Notes under the pieces: generated by a model
Seen by the model: the letters and a program-made list of their open reading frames with translations, nothing else
Database searches by the model: none
Told to the model about the DNA's origin: nothing
From: Thermococcus sp. MV5
GTDB lineage: Archaea; Methanobacteriota_B; Thermococci; Thermococcales; Thermococcaceae
Reading direction: 5' to 3'
NCBI RefSeq assembly: GCF_012027425.1
Contig: NZ_SNUE01000005.1
Location: forward strand, 62,001 to 126,000
DNA: 64,000 bases
Shown here: piece after piece, positions 33,509 through 41,800 of the stretch
Layout of the letters: each line of letters begins with the position of its first letter
How positions within the stretch are numbered: the stretch's first letter is position 1
Translations under genes and position numbers: made by a program

Positions 33509-33964
33509 TTGGAGGAAAAAATCGAGTTTGAAGGATACATTTCAGCGTTTCTTCTTTTGGTTATGATTATTGTAGCTTTTGTAAACGTGGTTAGTAGGTA
33601 TCTTTTCAACATGTCATTGGCCTTTACGGAGGAAATTGAAGTTGCTTTTTTTGTGTGGATAACTTTTATAGGAATAGGAATGGCATTTAAAAGAGGTTCT
33701 CACTTGGCAATGGTTTTTGTAAGGGATAGACTGCCAATAAGAAAACCCCTTATAATCTTTGGGCAGATATTGAGCTTAGTTCTCTTCGTTGTTGTTCTGT
33801 TTCTTACTGGAAAATACGTGTATCTTGACATGACGCTTTATCATTCGAGAACAATGGCATTGGGAATCCCCATGTGGGTTTATACAATTGGCATGCCCAT
33901 TATTTCAATTTTAGTAATTTTCAGAACAATACAAAAAATAAGGGAGGTTATTGAAAATGGTTGA
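33509..33964 (+). CDS. TRAP transporter small permease (DctQ family)
   Basis: A 151-residue membrane protein with four predicted segments and the family text FTEEIEVAFFVWITFIGIGM near residue 40, plus GIPMWVYTIGMPI near residue 115. The start is a TTG preceded by AAGGGGGATT; the next ATG would cut into the first membrane segment. It overlaps the large permease gene by eight bases. Together they form the Na+-driven transporter. Confidence 0.88.
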   Translation: MEEKIEFEGYISAFLLLVMIIVAFVNVVSRYLFNMSLAFTEEIEVAFFVWITFIGIGMAFKRGSHLAMVFVRDRLPIRKPLIIFGQILSLVLFVVVLFLTGKYVYLDMTLYHSRTMALGIPMWVYTIGMPIISILVIFRTIQKIREVIENG

Positions 33965-35246
33965 TCCCTCAATAGTGATACTTTTGATCTTTGGAGTGCT
34001 TCTTCTTCTAGGGGTTCCCATAGGCACATCCCTGGGCATAGCCTCTATTTTTGCAATTTGGTACTACGACTATGGGCTTGCTGTTGTTGGGCCTAACCTT
34101 TACTCCTCAATAGCAAAATTTCCACTACTGGCAATTCCTTTCTTTGTTACTGCTGGTGTGACAATGCAGGAAAGTGGAATTGCTGAGAAGATAATAAAGC
34201 TCGCAAAGCTGTTAATAGGTAACATATATGGAGGTCTGGCTATAGTTGGAGTTGTTGTAGCAACATTTTGGGGTGCGGTTTCTGGTTCAGGCCCAGCTAC
34301 AACGGCGGCACTTGGGGTGATTTTAATCCCAGCCCTAATAGCAAGCGGCTATTCTAAAGGTTTTTCTGCTGGGGTAATATCCACAGCCTCAGGTTTGGCG
34401 ATAATAATTCCTCCAAGCATAGCCTTTATCATTTATGGAGTTATTACGAGCGTATCAATTGGAGCCCTTTTCATCGGAGGAATACTTCCTGGACTTGTTG
34501 TGAGCTTTTTGTTAATAATTACAACCTATGTGGTCTCAAAGAGAAGGGAGTGGAGAGGAGGGAGTGAAGAAAGGACTATCCAAGAAATAATGGTAGCGTT
34601 TAAAGAAGCCATTTTGGGCTTAATTGCTCCCATTATTATACTGGGTGGAATTTACGGTGGAGTTTTCACACCAACAGAAGCAGCAGTTGTTGCAGTTGTT
34701 TACTCGTGGTTTATAGGAGCTGTTGTATATAAAACCATTACCTTCAAAAAATTCCTTAAAATTCTTAGGGACTCAGTTGAGACGTCTGCAGTTGTCATGT
34801 TTGTTGTGGCATTTGCAACATTGTTTTCTTGGACGGAACAAACTGCAGGGCTGATAGATAAAGCTGTTCAGGCTATTATCGGATTTTCCAGCAGCCCGAT
34901 AGTTATAATGCTCTTGATAAACATCATGCTCTTAATTGCCGGGATGTTCTTAGATGCAATATCAATATACTATGTCTTTCTCCCAATCTTCATGCCTATA
35001 ATGGCTCACTTTAATTGGGATCCTCTGTGGTTTGGGGTAATAATGACGATAAACCTTGCTATAGGACAGGTTACTCCTCCGGTTGCTGTTAATGCATACG
35101 TTGCTGCAAATATTGCAAAAACTTCTCTTGAAGACATAGCGAGGGAGGCGCTTCCTCTTATAATTGCCGCTATTATTGGGTTGTTGATAGCAATATTCTT
35201 CCCTCAATTAAGCTTGTGGTTGCCTGAAAGGGCCGGTCTTTATTAA
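33957..35246 (+). CDS. TRAP transporter large permease (DctM family)
   Basis: A 429-residue protein with about twelve hydrophobic segments. Family motifs are GTSLGIASIFAIWYY at the start, VATFWGAVSGSGPATTAALG near residue 105, SGLAIIIPPSIAFIIYGV near residue 148, TPTEAAVVAVVYS near residue 240 and GQVTPPVAVNAYVAA near residue 370. GGGAGGTTAT precedes the ATG at 33957. The E1 alpha copy 2 gene begins 14 bases after its stop, tying uptake to the dehydrogenase. Confidence 0.93.
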   Translation: MVDPSIVILLIFGVLLLLGVPIGTSLGIASIFAIWYYDYGLAVVGPNLYSSIAKFPLLAIPFFVTAGVTMQESGIAEKIIKLAKLLIGNIYGGLAIVGVVVATFWGAVSGSGPATTAALGVILIPALIASGYSKGFSAGVISTASGLAIIIPPSIAFIIYGVITSVSIGALFIGGILPGLVVSFLLIITTYVVSKRREWRGGSEERTIQEIMVAFKEAILGLIAPIIILGGIYGGVFTPTEAAVVAVVYSWFIGAVVYKTITFKKFLKILRDSVETSAVVMFVVAFATLFSWTEQTAGLIDKAVQAIIGFSSSPIVIMLLINIMLLIAGMFLDAISIYYVFLPIFMPIMAHFNWDPLWFGVIMTINLAIGQVTPPVAVNAYVAANIAKTSLEDIAREALPLIIAAIIGLLIAIFFPQLSLWLPERAGLY

Positions 35247-35260
35247 AAGGGGGAGATAGG

Positions 35261-36256
35261 ATGAGGATAAGATGGGAGGAAATATCGAAAGAAAAGCTGG
35301 TCTGGATGTATGAAACTATGGTAAAGATTAGGGAGTTCGAAACTGTGGTGGAGCAGAACTTTCTGCGTGCCGAGATCCCAGGATTTGTGCATTCCTATGT
35401 CGGGGAAGAAGCAATTGCCACTGGTGTCGTAGCTAACCTTAGAAAGGATGATTATATAACGAGCACTCATAGGGGCCATGGGCATTTGATTGCCAAGGGA
35501 GCAGATCTAAAGAAAATGATGGCAGAGATTTATGGAAAAAGAACAGGTTACTGCAAGGGAAAAGGTGGCTCGATGCACATAGCAGACATCTCAATAGGTG
35601 TATTGGGGGCAAATGGAGAAGTTGCCGGTGGAATTCCAATAGCCGTGGGAGCGGGGTTAGCTATAAAGTTCAAAGGTACTGATCAAGTTGTTGTATCTTT
35701 TTTTGGAGATGGTGCGACAAATAGAGGAGCCTTTCATGAAGGCCTAAACTTTGCAGCGGTTTATAATTTGCCAGTCGTATTTGTTGTTGAGTTCAATGAA
35801 TATGCCTCTACAGCTCCAGCGAGAGAGATGATACCCGTTAAAAACGTTGCAGTAAGAGCTGCTTCCTATGGTTTTCCGGGAGTTACAATAGATGGAAACA
35901 ACGTATTGGAAGTATATGAGGCTGCAAAAATAGCTATAGAAAGAGCCCGCCATGGGGGAGGGCCATTTTTGATAGAGGCTAAGACATACAGGTTGAAAGG
36001 ACACTTCATAGGCGATCCCGAGCTGTATAGAGATAGAGAAGAGGTTCAGCGCTTCTGGAAGAAAGAACCTATAGGAAGATACGAAAAATTCCTTCTCAAA
36101 AATGAAATACTCACCTCAGAGGAAATGGAGGAAATAAAGAGGAAAGTTCGGGAAATGGTTATGGGAGCTGTAGAATTTGCCAGAAACAGTGAATTTCCCA
36201 AACCGGAGGAGGCTCTTGAGGACCTCTTCGTTGATGATAGGGGGTATGATTACTAA
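35261..36256 (+). CDS. Thiamine-diphosphate dehydrogenase E1 alpha subunit, copy 2
   Basis: A 331-residue E1 alpha closely related to copy 3 at 41801 (shared EISKEKL-W-YE-MVKIRE-E start). The thiamine motif is FGDGATNRGAFHEGLNFAAVY near residue 147, and the active-site segment is STHRGHGHLIAKGAD. KGKGGSMHIADISIGVLGAN is characteristic of acetoin-type E1 alpha. The residue following the motif, EFNEYASTAP, differs from ENNLYQISLP in copy 3, so substrate choice may differ. GGGGGAGAT serves as ribosome binding site. Next gene starts after 11 bases. Confidence 0.92.
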   Translation: MRIRWEEISKEKLVWMYETMVKIREFETVVEQNFLRAEIPGFVHSYVGEEAIATGVVANLRKDDYITSTHRGHGHLIAKGADLKKMMAEIYGKRTGYCKGKGGSMHIADISIGVLGANGEVAGGIPIAVGAGLAIKFKGTDQVVVSFFGDGATNRGAFHEGLNFAAVYNLPVVFVVEFNEYASTAPAREMIPVKNVAVRAASYGFPGVTIDGNNVLEVYEAAKIAIERARHGGGPFLIEAKTYRLKGHFIGDPELYRDREEVQRFWKKEPIGRYEKFLLKNEILTSEEMEEIKRKVREMVMGAVEFARNSEFPKPEEALEDLFVDDRGYDY

Positions 36257-36267
36257 GAGGTGGAAAC

Positions 36268-37242
36268 ATGAGAATCATTACGTTTGCCCAGGCTATTTGT
36301 GAGGGAATTTTGGAAGAAATGCTGAGGGATGAGAGGATTATTACCTATGGAGAAGATATAGCAAAGCAGGGAGGAATATTTGGGACATATAAATGTCTTC
36401 TTGAACATGAGGAAATTAGGGAAAGAGTCTTCGACACTCCAATTTCGGAGGAGGTTATATATGGCTCTGCTCTTGGGGCTGCAATAGCTGGATTAGTGCC
36501 CATAGTGGAGTTTCACTTTGCCGACTTCCTTTTTACAGGGATTACAGCTATAACAAATCAAATAATGAAATTAAGATACATGACCGGGGGACAGGTATCA
36601 CTTCCCATAGTCCTTAGAGGGCCGGATGGGGTTGCTAGATCCGCTGCAGCGCAGCATTCTCAAAGCATAGAGACGATATTTATGCACGTGCCGGGAATAA
36701 AGGTCGTGGTTCCTTCTACTCCTTATGATGCCAAAGGTCTCATAAAAGCATCAATAAGAGATCCCGACCCAGTTATATTCTTTGAGCATAAGTCTCTCTA
36801 TAAAATTAAAGGACCAGTTCCAGAGGAGGAATATGTAATACCCTTGGGCAAAGCAGATATTAAAAGAGAAGGAGAAGATATAACCATAATAGCAACAGCA
36901 AGAATGGTTCATGAAGCACTAAAAGCTGTCGAAATCCTTAAAAACGACGACATAAGTGTTGAAGTAGTCGATTTGAGGACTCTCGTTCCATGGGATAAGG
37001 AGACGGTTTTAAAATCAGTCAAAAAAACTGGGGGAGCTTTAATAGTTCATGAAACTTGGAAAAGGGCTGGATGGGGAGCAGAAATCGCAGCAACAATAAA
37101 TGAGGAATTGTTTGGACAGCTTGAGATCCCAGTCAAGAGAATTGGTGCAAGGAATGTTCCGCATCCTTTTAGTCCTCCACTGGAGCGCTTTGTAGTGCCA
37201 AATGCTGAAGATATTGTTAAGGAGCTTAAATCTCTCTTTTAA
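36268..37242 (+). CDS. Thiamine-diphosphate dehydrogenase E1 beta subunit, copy 2
   Basis: A 324-residue E1 beta. Conserved elements are TYGEDIAKQGGIFGTYKCL near residue 24, FDTPISEEVIYGSALGAAIA near residue 53, AAAQHSQSIETIFMHVPG near residue 123 and FFEHKSLYKIKGPVPEEEY near residue 170, the last typical of acetoin dehydrogenase beta. It pairs with the gene before it and closes the plus-strand unit that begins with lipoyl protein B. Its end overlaps the convergent regulator gene by 17 bases. Confidence 0.92.
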   Translation: MRIITFAQAICEGILEEMLRDERIITYGEDIAKQGGIFGTYKCLLEHEEIRERVFDTPISEEVIYGSALGAAIAGLVPIVEFHFADFLFTGITAITNQIMKLRYMTGGQVSLPIVLRGPDGVARSAAAQHSQSIETIFMHVPGIKVVVPSTPYDAKGLIKASIRDPDPVIFFEHKSLYKIKGPVPEEEYVIPLGKADIKREGEDITIIATARMVHEALKAVEILKNDDISVEVVDLRTLVPWDKETVLKSVKKTGGALIVHETWKRAGWGAEIAATINEELFGQLEIPVKRIGARNVPHPFSPPLERFVVPNAEDIVKELKSLF

Positions 37243-37957
37243 TTTTTTCCAGATCGTAAGATCCGAAGACTTTTATCCGAATTAGTTCTGCAAGTAGTTT
37301 CATTCCAACCTCTTCCATTCTCCTTAAATTTTTTAGAGCTGTCACTTTTGAAATCCCAATGTCGTCAGCAATTTTTTTTAGGGTGGTTCTTCGTGGATAT
37401 TCATAGTAGCCTTTTTCTAAAGTTTTGTCAAGTATTTTGCGTTGGGTTTCCGACAAATTCACTTCAAGAAGAGAAATCAAACGGAGATAAGTGGGAGGAT
37501 CAACCATTAAAAGGGCGGGTGTTAAAGTGGATATTCTTTCTTTATGTAAAATGTGAATTTCGTTATCTTCTTTGAGTCTTTGGATCACTTCTTTCTCTGC
37601 TTTTTTATTTTCAACTATTATACCCCATCTTTCATACCCATTTTGTGCAAAGTATGCTCTCTGAAAGATTACCTCTGAATGGAGAAAAGTGTCCATTGCA
37701 TTCGTTGTTTTACAGATAATCTCGACTCCACTTATCTCATTCTCTGTCCACAAAACTCTAACCATTCTTACGGAATTATGGTTCTTTAAAGCTCTTATAG
37801 AACTTTTCAAGTTATTGCTTGGAACAGTGATAAAGACTCTTGTTTTCTCACCCACTACGTGGGGCATTATAACATAGAATCGAGGGTCTTTTATAACCTC
37901 GGAGAGATATACGATAGGACAATCAGGTTGCCACATATCTAGAGTAATCACTCTCAT
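37226..37957 (-). CDS. HTH_10 (bacterio-opsin activator type) transcriptional regulator
   Basis: A 243-residue protein. The C-terminal HTH_10 domain covers about residues 168-230, with LSETQRKILDKTLEKGYYEY, then PRRTTLKKIADDIGISKVTA and LKNLRRMEEVG. The N-terminal ~160 residues are a sensor-like alpha/beta region (VLWTENEISGVEIICK). It is the only DNA-binding protein within the dehydrogenase island and lies at its centre, so it is the best candidate regulator of it. A minus-strand TTATAAAAACTTT box at about 37977-37990 is its promoter. Confidence 0.85.
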   Translation of the reverse strand: MRVITLDMWQPDCPIVYLSEVIKDPRFYVIMPHVVGEKTRVFITVPSNNLKSSIRALKNHNSVRMVRVLWTENEISGVEIICKTTNAMDTFLHSEVIFQRAYFAQNGYERWGIIVENKKAEKEVIQRLKEDNEIHILHKERISTLTPALLMVDPPTYLRLISLLEVNLSETQRKILDKTLEKGYYEYPRRTTLKKIADDIGISKVTALKNLRRMEEVGMKLLAELIRIKVFGSYDLEKIKREI

Positions 37958-38427
37958 ACGATTTAAGATGCTCTTTTAAAGTTTTTATAATTTTTTATTT
38001 GGGAAAATTTTCTGCATGCATCACACCATACTTAGTATACTCACAGTTGCAGTACTTTCTTTAGAAAACAAAAACCCTACTGTCAAATCTATTTGAGATA
38101 AGCCTACTTCTTTGAGTTTATGACTCCACCCAAAGTTGTTATCGTCTAGAAGAAGTCAATAAAAAACTCAAACAAAAGTCGTCATGACAAGCTTTTAGAT
38201 ACCTGGAGATTTGGAGCCAAATTTTTGAATGTTTAAAAACAAAATCTTGGCATGTTATGTAGGGAAAGGGAAATGATCTTTGGGTTATTTAGACTAAGTT
38301 TTTAGGACTTTGTTTATTCTCAATCGCTAGGTATGATCATATTTTATTGAAATAGGTTAATGAAAATACAAAACCTGCCAATACTCCAACTGAAAAATTT
38401 TAATAGTTTTCATGAGTTTTTGAAATT
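37958..38427. other. 470-base gene-free stretch
   Basis: It holds the promoters of the divergent regulator (left end) and the lipoate ligase (right end). The middle, about 38040-38300, is AT-rich with stops in all frames; short open pieces such as LTVAVLSLENKNPTVKSI hint at a lost gene but match nothing I can name. No repeats or hairpins stand out. Confidence 0.5.
38395..38404 (+). promoter_or_regulatory. TATA box of the lipoate ligase gene
   Basis: AAATTTTAAT lies about 28 bases upstream of the ATG at 38428 and no ribosome binding site is seen, which indicates a leaderless message. Confidence 0.6.
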
Positions 38428-39216
38428 ATGTCCCTGAGGGTTTTGGAGTACAGCATTCAAAATCCCTACCTCAATGTTGCCTTCGAAGAAAGTCTTGCAA
38501 GGGTTAGAGGGAAAGATATTATTAATGACACCTTGAGGATATGGACTAACGAGAGTTCAATTGTTCTGGGGCGTTTTAGAAAAGTTGACGAGGATGTTAA
38601 TTGGCAAAATGTTGAGAGATTTGGAATTCCAATAATACGTCGATTTACAGGTGGAGGAACGGTTTACCATGATAGCGGTTGTTTAAATTACTCTCTGGTA
38701 ATTAGGAGGGATGTAACTTATCCATTGGATTACCTTTATGGGGTTCTTTTAAGGGGAACTCTGTTCGCATTGAAAAAGCTTGGCTTGAGGAGTTATTTAA
38801 AGAACACTAACGATGTCGTTGTAAATGAAAGAAAAGTTTCCGGGACTGCTGCAAGTATAAGATGGGGGGTTCTTTTTCTACATGGTTCTGTTTTAGTAAA
38901 TTCTGATTTGTTAAGACTTTATTCTTTCCTTAAGATTCCAAAATGGCACAATTTTGATCCAGTTAAATATAAGGTTGCCAATCTTTCCACCTTTGTGAAG
39001 AGAATTAAAATGGAAGATGTTGTAAATGCATTAGTATGGGGTTATTCCAGGGTGTTACTGGAAGATCCCTCCTTTGAGGATCCGTTAAAGGAAGAATTAA
39101 AGATAGCTAAGGTCCTTTACGAGGAAAAGTATTCAAAGAAAGAATGGAACTTGAACTATCCTCCCCAGGTGGATGAAAGAAAGATTAAGGAAAAAATAGA
39201 AGAAGTGTGCCATTAG
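38428..39216 (+). CDS. lplA: Lipoate-protein ligase A, catalytic domain only
   Basis: A 262-residue protein that activates lipoate as lipoyl-AMP and attaches it to lipoyl domains. Visible motifs are RRFTGGGTVYHDSGCLNYSL near residue 71 (lipoyl-AMP pocket), the catalytic lysine in NERKVSGTAAS near residue 135 and LFLHGSVLVNSD near residue 148. Length matches the Thermoplasma LplA, which lacks the C-terminal domain and needs a separate LplB; no LplB-like gene is visible in the window. Its targets are presumably the three lipoyl proteins nearby. It converges with acoX, overlapping by four bases. Confidence 0.9.
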   Translation: MSLRVLEYSIQNPYLNVAFEESLARVRGKDIINDTLRIWTNESSIVLGRFRKVDEDVNWQNVERFGIPIIRRFTGGGTVYHDSGCLNYSLVIRRDVTYPLDYLYGVLLRGTLFALKKLGLRSYLKNTNDVVVNERKVSGTAASIRWGVLFLHGSVLVNSDLLRLYSFLKIPKWHNFDPVKYKVANLSTFVKRIKMEDVVNALVWGYSRVLLEDPSFEDPLKEELKIAKVLYEEKYSKKEWNLNYPPQVDERKIKEKIEEVCH

Positions 39217-40193
39217 TCGCTAAAGAAGCCTCTTTCTGCCGCTATCTTTAGAGTCTTTTTGTAATCTATAACCCGAGGACCGTTTCTGGTTATTTTTGCT
39301 GTTATTTTTCCTTTTATCTCGGTCTCTCTTTCTCCATCAAGGGCTAAGAGAGAGGGTGATGTTTTCAGCTCGATTTCTTCGTTTAACTCCAGAGTTCGTA
39401 CTTCTTTGACTTTTATACTTCTAAATACACCTGGGGCTATAGGAGCTTTTAATGCCTTTCCTTCTCCAAGCTCTACATATATCCCTAAATCATCTTTTTC
39501 TGTTATCTCTCTTAACATTCCCGGGATTGAACTTAATCCAATGTTGTAGGGTGAGGAAACGCTTGCAACAACTTCCTTTAGATATTCCGGCTTCCAAACA
39601 GCTTTGGAGCCTTTAAAAGAGTGCAACGTCGCGACGGCATCGATTAATGCTATATCCCTAAGCTCCTCGTTTTCATAGAGCTCAATTCTTTTTGTTTTGT
39701 ACGTGCCTTCTTCAGGTTTAACCACACCGGTTGCTATGGCTGAGACAGCGGCTCCTGCTATTGTAGCCTCTATCATATAAGGAAAGACATTATTCGTTCC
39801 TGTGGATATAGGCATTAAAGGGATCTCTCCGGAGGCCTTTGCTACCACCCTATTGGTACCATCTCCTCCGATTACAATTATGACATTTACTTTATCTCTC
39901 ATGAGTTCTGTGGCTTTTAATGTGTCTCTCCAGTCTCCAAAAACCTTCATCGGAAGCATCTCCACCTCCAAAGATACTTGCTCCCCTACGGCATGCAGTG
40001 CAGCTGGTACTATTCCAAAGGTTTCGGGCATTGCTAAAACTTTCTCAACACCCAATTCTTGCATTATGAGCAGAAGCCTTTTCACTATGTTGACTTTTTC
40101 CATATTGTCGAATACACTTGCATGGGCTATTAAACGCCTTATATCCCTGCCGGATTCAGGGTTTGCTATAATTCCAACTGTAATTTTTCTCAT
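39213..40193 (-). CDS. acoX: AcoX-like ATP-NAD kinase family protein
   Basis: A 326-residue protein of the NAD kinase/diacylglycerol kinase fold. The signature IVIGGDGTNRVVAKASGEIP lies near residue 106 and STGTNNVFPYMIEATIAGAA near residue 130. N-terminal IIANPESGRDIRRLIAHASV is the nucleotide loop typical of AcoX, the protein encoded at the head of bacterial acetoin dehydrogenase operons; its role is unproved. Here it is the last gene of the lipoyl C-E2-Lin0512-AcoX unit; its ATG shares one base with the Lin0512 stop. Confidence 0.88.
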   Translation of the reverse strand: MRKITVGIIANPESGRDIRRLIAHASVFDNMEKVNIVKRLLLIMQELGVEKVLAMPETFGIVPAALHAVGEQVSLEVEMLPMKVFGDWRDTLKATELMRDKVNVIIVIGGDGTNRVVAKASGEIPLMPISTGTNNVFPYMIEATIAGAAVSAIATGVVKPEEGTYKTKRIELYENEELRDIALIDAVATLHSFKGSKAVWKPEYLKEVVASVSSPYNIGLSSIPGMLREITEKDDLGIYVELGEGKALKAPIAPGVFRSIKVKEVRTLELNEEIELKTSPSLLALDGERETEIKGKITAKITRNGPRVIDYKKTLKIAAERGFFSD

Positions 40194-40564
40194 CAGGTCC
40201 CTCTCCTCACGTAAATCGTTATAAATGCTACCGCGATTAGGATTTCATCTGTTTTGTCTCCAAATTCTTTTAAAGCTATACCAGGTCCTTTTAGGCCCCC
40301 TTCGATAATATTCACATCCTTCTTGCATTCTAGGGGGATTGCAGCTTTCACTTTTTCTATCTCCACCAATTCAGGGTAAGGGACTCCGATAATACTTTCT
40401 ATTCTTATGTTCTTGGGATTGAAATCAAAAAGTTCTACAAGTCCAACGGCACACACCCTGCTTATTGCATCTTTCACTGCTTTTATCGCAGCTTTTGTGG
40501 GGTCTTGTCCATGTTGATCTATTCCCATTCCCATTTCAATAACATATCTTTTCCATTCATCCAA
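40193..40564 (-). CDS. Lin0512 family protein
   Basis: A 123-residue protein with the family start KRYVIEMGMGIDQHGQDPTK and a later IIGVPYPELVEIEKVKAAIP. The open frame extends further upstream, but the TTG at 40564 overlaps the E2 stop (TTGGATGA) and gives the family length. Lin0512 proteins are small, of unknown function and frequent beside acetoin-type genes, in agreement with the context here. Tightly packed with E2 and AcoX. Confidence 0.8.
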   Translation of the reverse strand: MDEWKRYVIEMGMGIDQHGQDPTKAAIKAVKDAISRVCAVGLVELFDFNPKNIRIESIIGVPYPELVEIEKVKAAIPLECKKDVNIIEGGLKGPGIALKEFGDKTDEILIAVAFITIYVRRGT

Positions 40565-41375
40565 TCTCAAACACCTTCTCTGGATTTTCCATATAGTACT
40601 TGACTCTTCCCAAAAACTTTGCCGCTGGTGCCCCATCTATGGCCCGGTGGTCAAAGGTGAGGGAAAGCATCATTGTATTTGCTATTTTGATCTCTCCGTT
40701 CTTAACTACCGGTTTTTGGACTATTCTGTTAAGGCCCAGAATCGCAATCTGAGGTGGATTGATGATTGGAGTAAAGGACTCAACCCCAAGCATTCCGAGA
40801 TTTGTAATAGTAAATGTTCCTCCGACAAAATCTTTTTCCTTAAGTGCGCCTCTCTTTGCTCTTTCAACAATGTCTGCATAATCTTGTAGGAGCTCCTCAA
40901 GTGACTTTTTATCGACGTCTCTGATCACTGGAGTTATTAAACCTATTGGGCTATCTACAGCCACGTTTATGTTTATGTTCTCGTAAATTACTATTTTTTC
41001 TTCTTCCATTGTTGCATTAATCTCTATAAAGTCCCTAAGGGCTTTTGCAATACATTTGAGCATTAAAACAGTATAGGAGGGCTTTGTATTGAGTTTTTCA
41101 ATAAGCTTTTTTCTCATCTCGATGAGATTATCCATCTCAACTTCCATATTTAGAGTCACGTGAACAGCCTCTCTGTAGCTTTTTGAGAGTCTCTCTGCTA
41201 TTACTTTTCTAATTCCAAACACTTTTCTCTCTTCTTTTACCTTCGGGAAGAAGTGTTCTTGTATGTATTTTTCAAGATCTTCAAGTGTAACCTCTCCGTT
41301 GGGTCCTGAGCCTTGTATCTTTGAGAGATCTATGTCATATTGCTCAGCTATTATTCTGACTTCTTCATTCACCAT
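40557..41375 (-). CDS. Dihydrolipoamide acyltransferase (E2) without lipoyl domain
   Basis: A 272-residue E2 consisting of an E3/E1-binding domain (residues 5-38, VRIIAEQYDIDLSKIQGSGP and GEVTLEDLEKYI) and the acyltransferase domain (about 50-271) with catalytic His243 and Asp247 in DHRAIDG. The N-terminal lipoyl domain is absent and is supplied by a separate gene one base upstream. Transfers the acyl group from lipoyl to CoA. It is the only E2 in the window for three E1 pairs. The binding domain implies an E3 partner, none of which is encoded here. Confidence 0.93.
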   Translation of the reverse strand: MVNEEVRIIAEQYDIDLSKIQGSGPNGEVTLEDLEKYIQEHFFPKVKEERKVFGIRKVIAERLSKSYREAVHVTLNMEVEMDNLIEMRKKLIEKLNTKPSYTVLMLKCIAKALRDFIEINATMEEEKIVIYENININVAVDSPIGLITPVIRDVDKKSLEELLQDYADIVERAKRGALKEKDFVGGTFTITNLGMLGVESFTPIINPPQIAILGLNRIVQKPVVKNGEIKIANTMMLSLTFDHRAIDGAPAAKFLGRVKYYMENPEKVFEIG

Positions 41376-41376
41376 G

Positions 41377-41625
41377 TCAACTCCCCTCGGTTTCTATTAT
41401 TGCTATAACCTCACCTACAGAAACTTCATCACCAATATCATGAAGGATCTTTGCCAAAACCCCCGAAGCTGGAGCTTTCACTTCTCCGGTTAACTTCTCA
41501 GACTCAACTATAGCAATTATTTCCTCTTTCTCTACCTTTTCTCCAACCTTCTTTTTCCACTCTATGATAGTGCCTTTTTTCATGGTCATACCTAATTTTG
41601 GCATAATGACATTTACACTTGACAT
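41377..41625 (-). CDS. Free-standing lipoyl-domain protein C
   Basis: An 82-residue lipoyl domain, with VIMPKLGMTMKKGTI at the start and lipoyl lysine Lys44 in VESEKLTGEVKAP. GGTGAT ahead of the ATG at 41625 decides the start over an in-frame GTG. It is the first gene of the minus-strand operon with E2, Lin0512 and AcoX, and looks like an E2 N-terminal domain separated from its catalytic part. It is paralogous to lipoyl protein B. Confidence 0.92.
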   Translation of the reverse strand: MSSVNVIMPKLGMTMKKGTIIEWKKKVGEKVEKEEIIAIVESEKLTGEVKAPASGVLAKILHDIGDEVSVGEVIAIIETEGS

Positions 41626-41685
41626 AGATATCACCATATCGCTATTTTAACTTGATCTTAATAAACTTTTGGAATAAAAATAGAA

Positions 41686-41736
41686 AAGTATATATACTTC
41701 CTCTTTAAGAAAATCACAATGTTTAGTTGTATTGTG
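41686..41736 (+). promoter_or_regulatory. Divergent promoter and operator-like repeats
   Basis: A 14-base palindrome AAGTATATATACTT (41686-41699) contains the TATA box of the E1 copy 3 operon. Just downstream, CACAAT (41715-41720) and ATTGTG (41731-41736) form an inverted repeat with a ten-base spacer over the expected transcription start (about 41719), a likely repressor site. The minus-strand operon has its own TATA near 41662. Confidence 0.55.
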
Positions 41737-41800
41737 GTTCAATAACCTCCTTACAAAATAAGCTCTTCTTCAAATCTATAATGATTAGAGGGGAGGGAAG

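Noticed and set aside
37958-38427. Insertion sequence remnant
   Set aside because: Short open pieces without recognisable transposase motifs, terminal repeats or target duplication.
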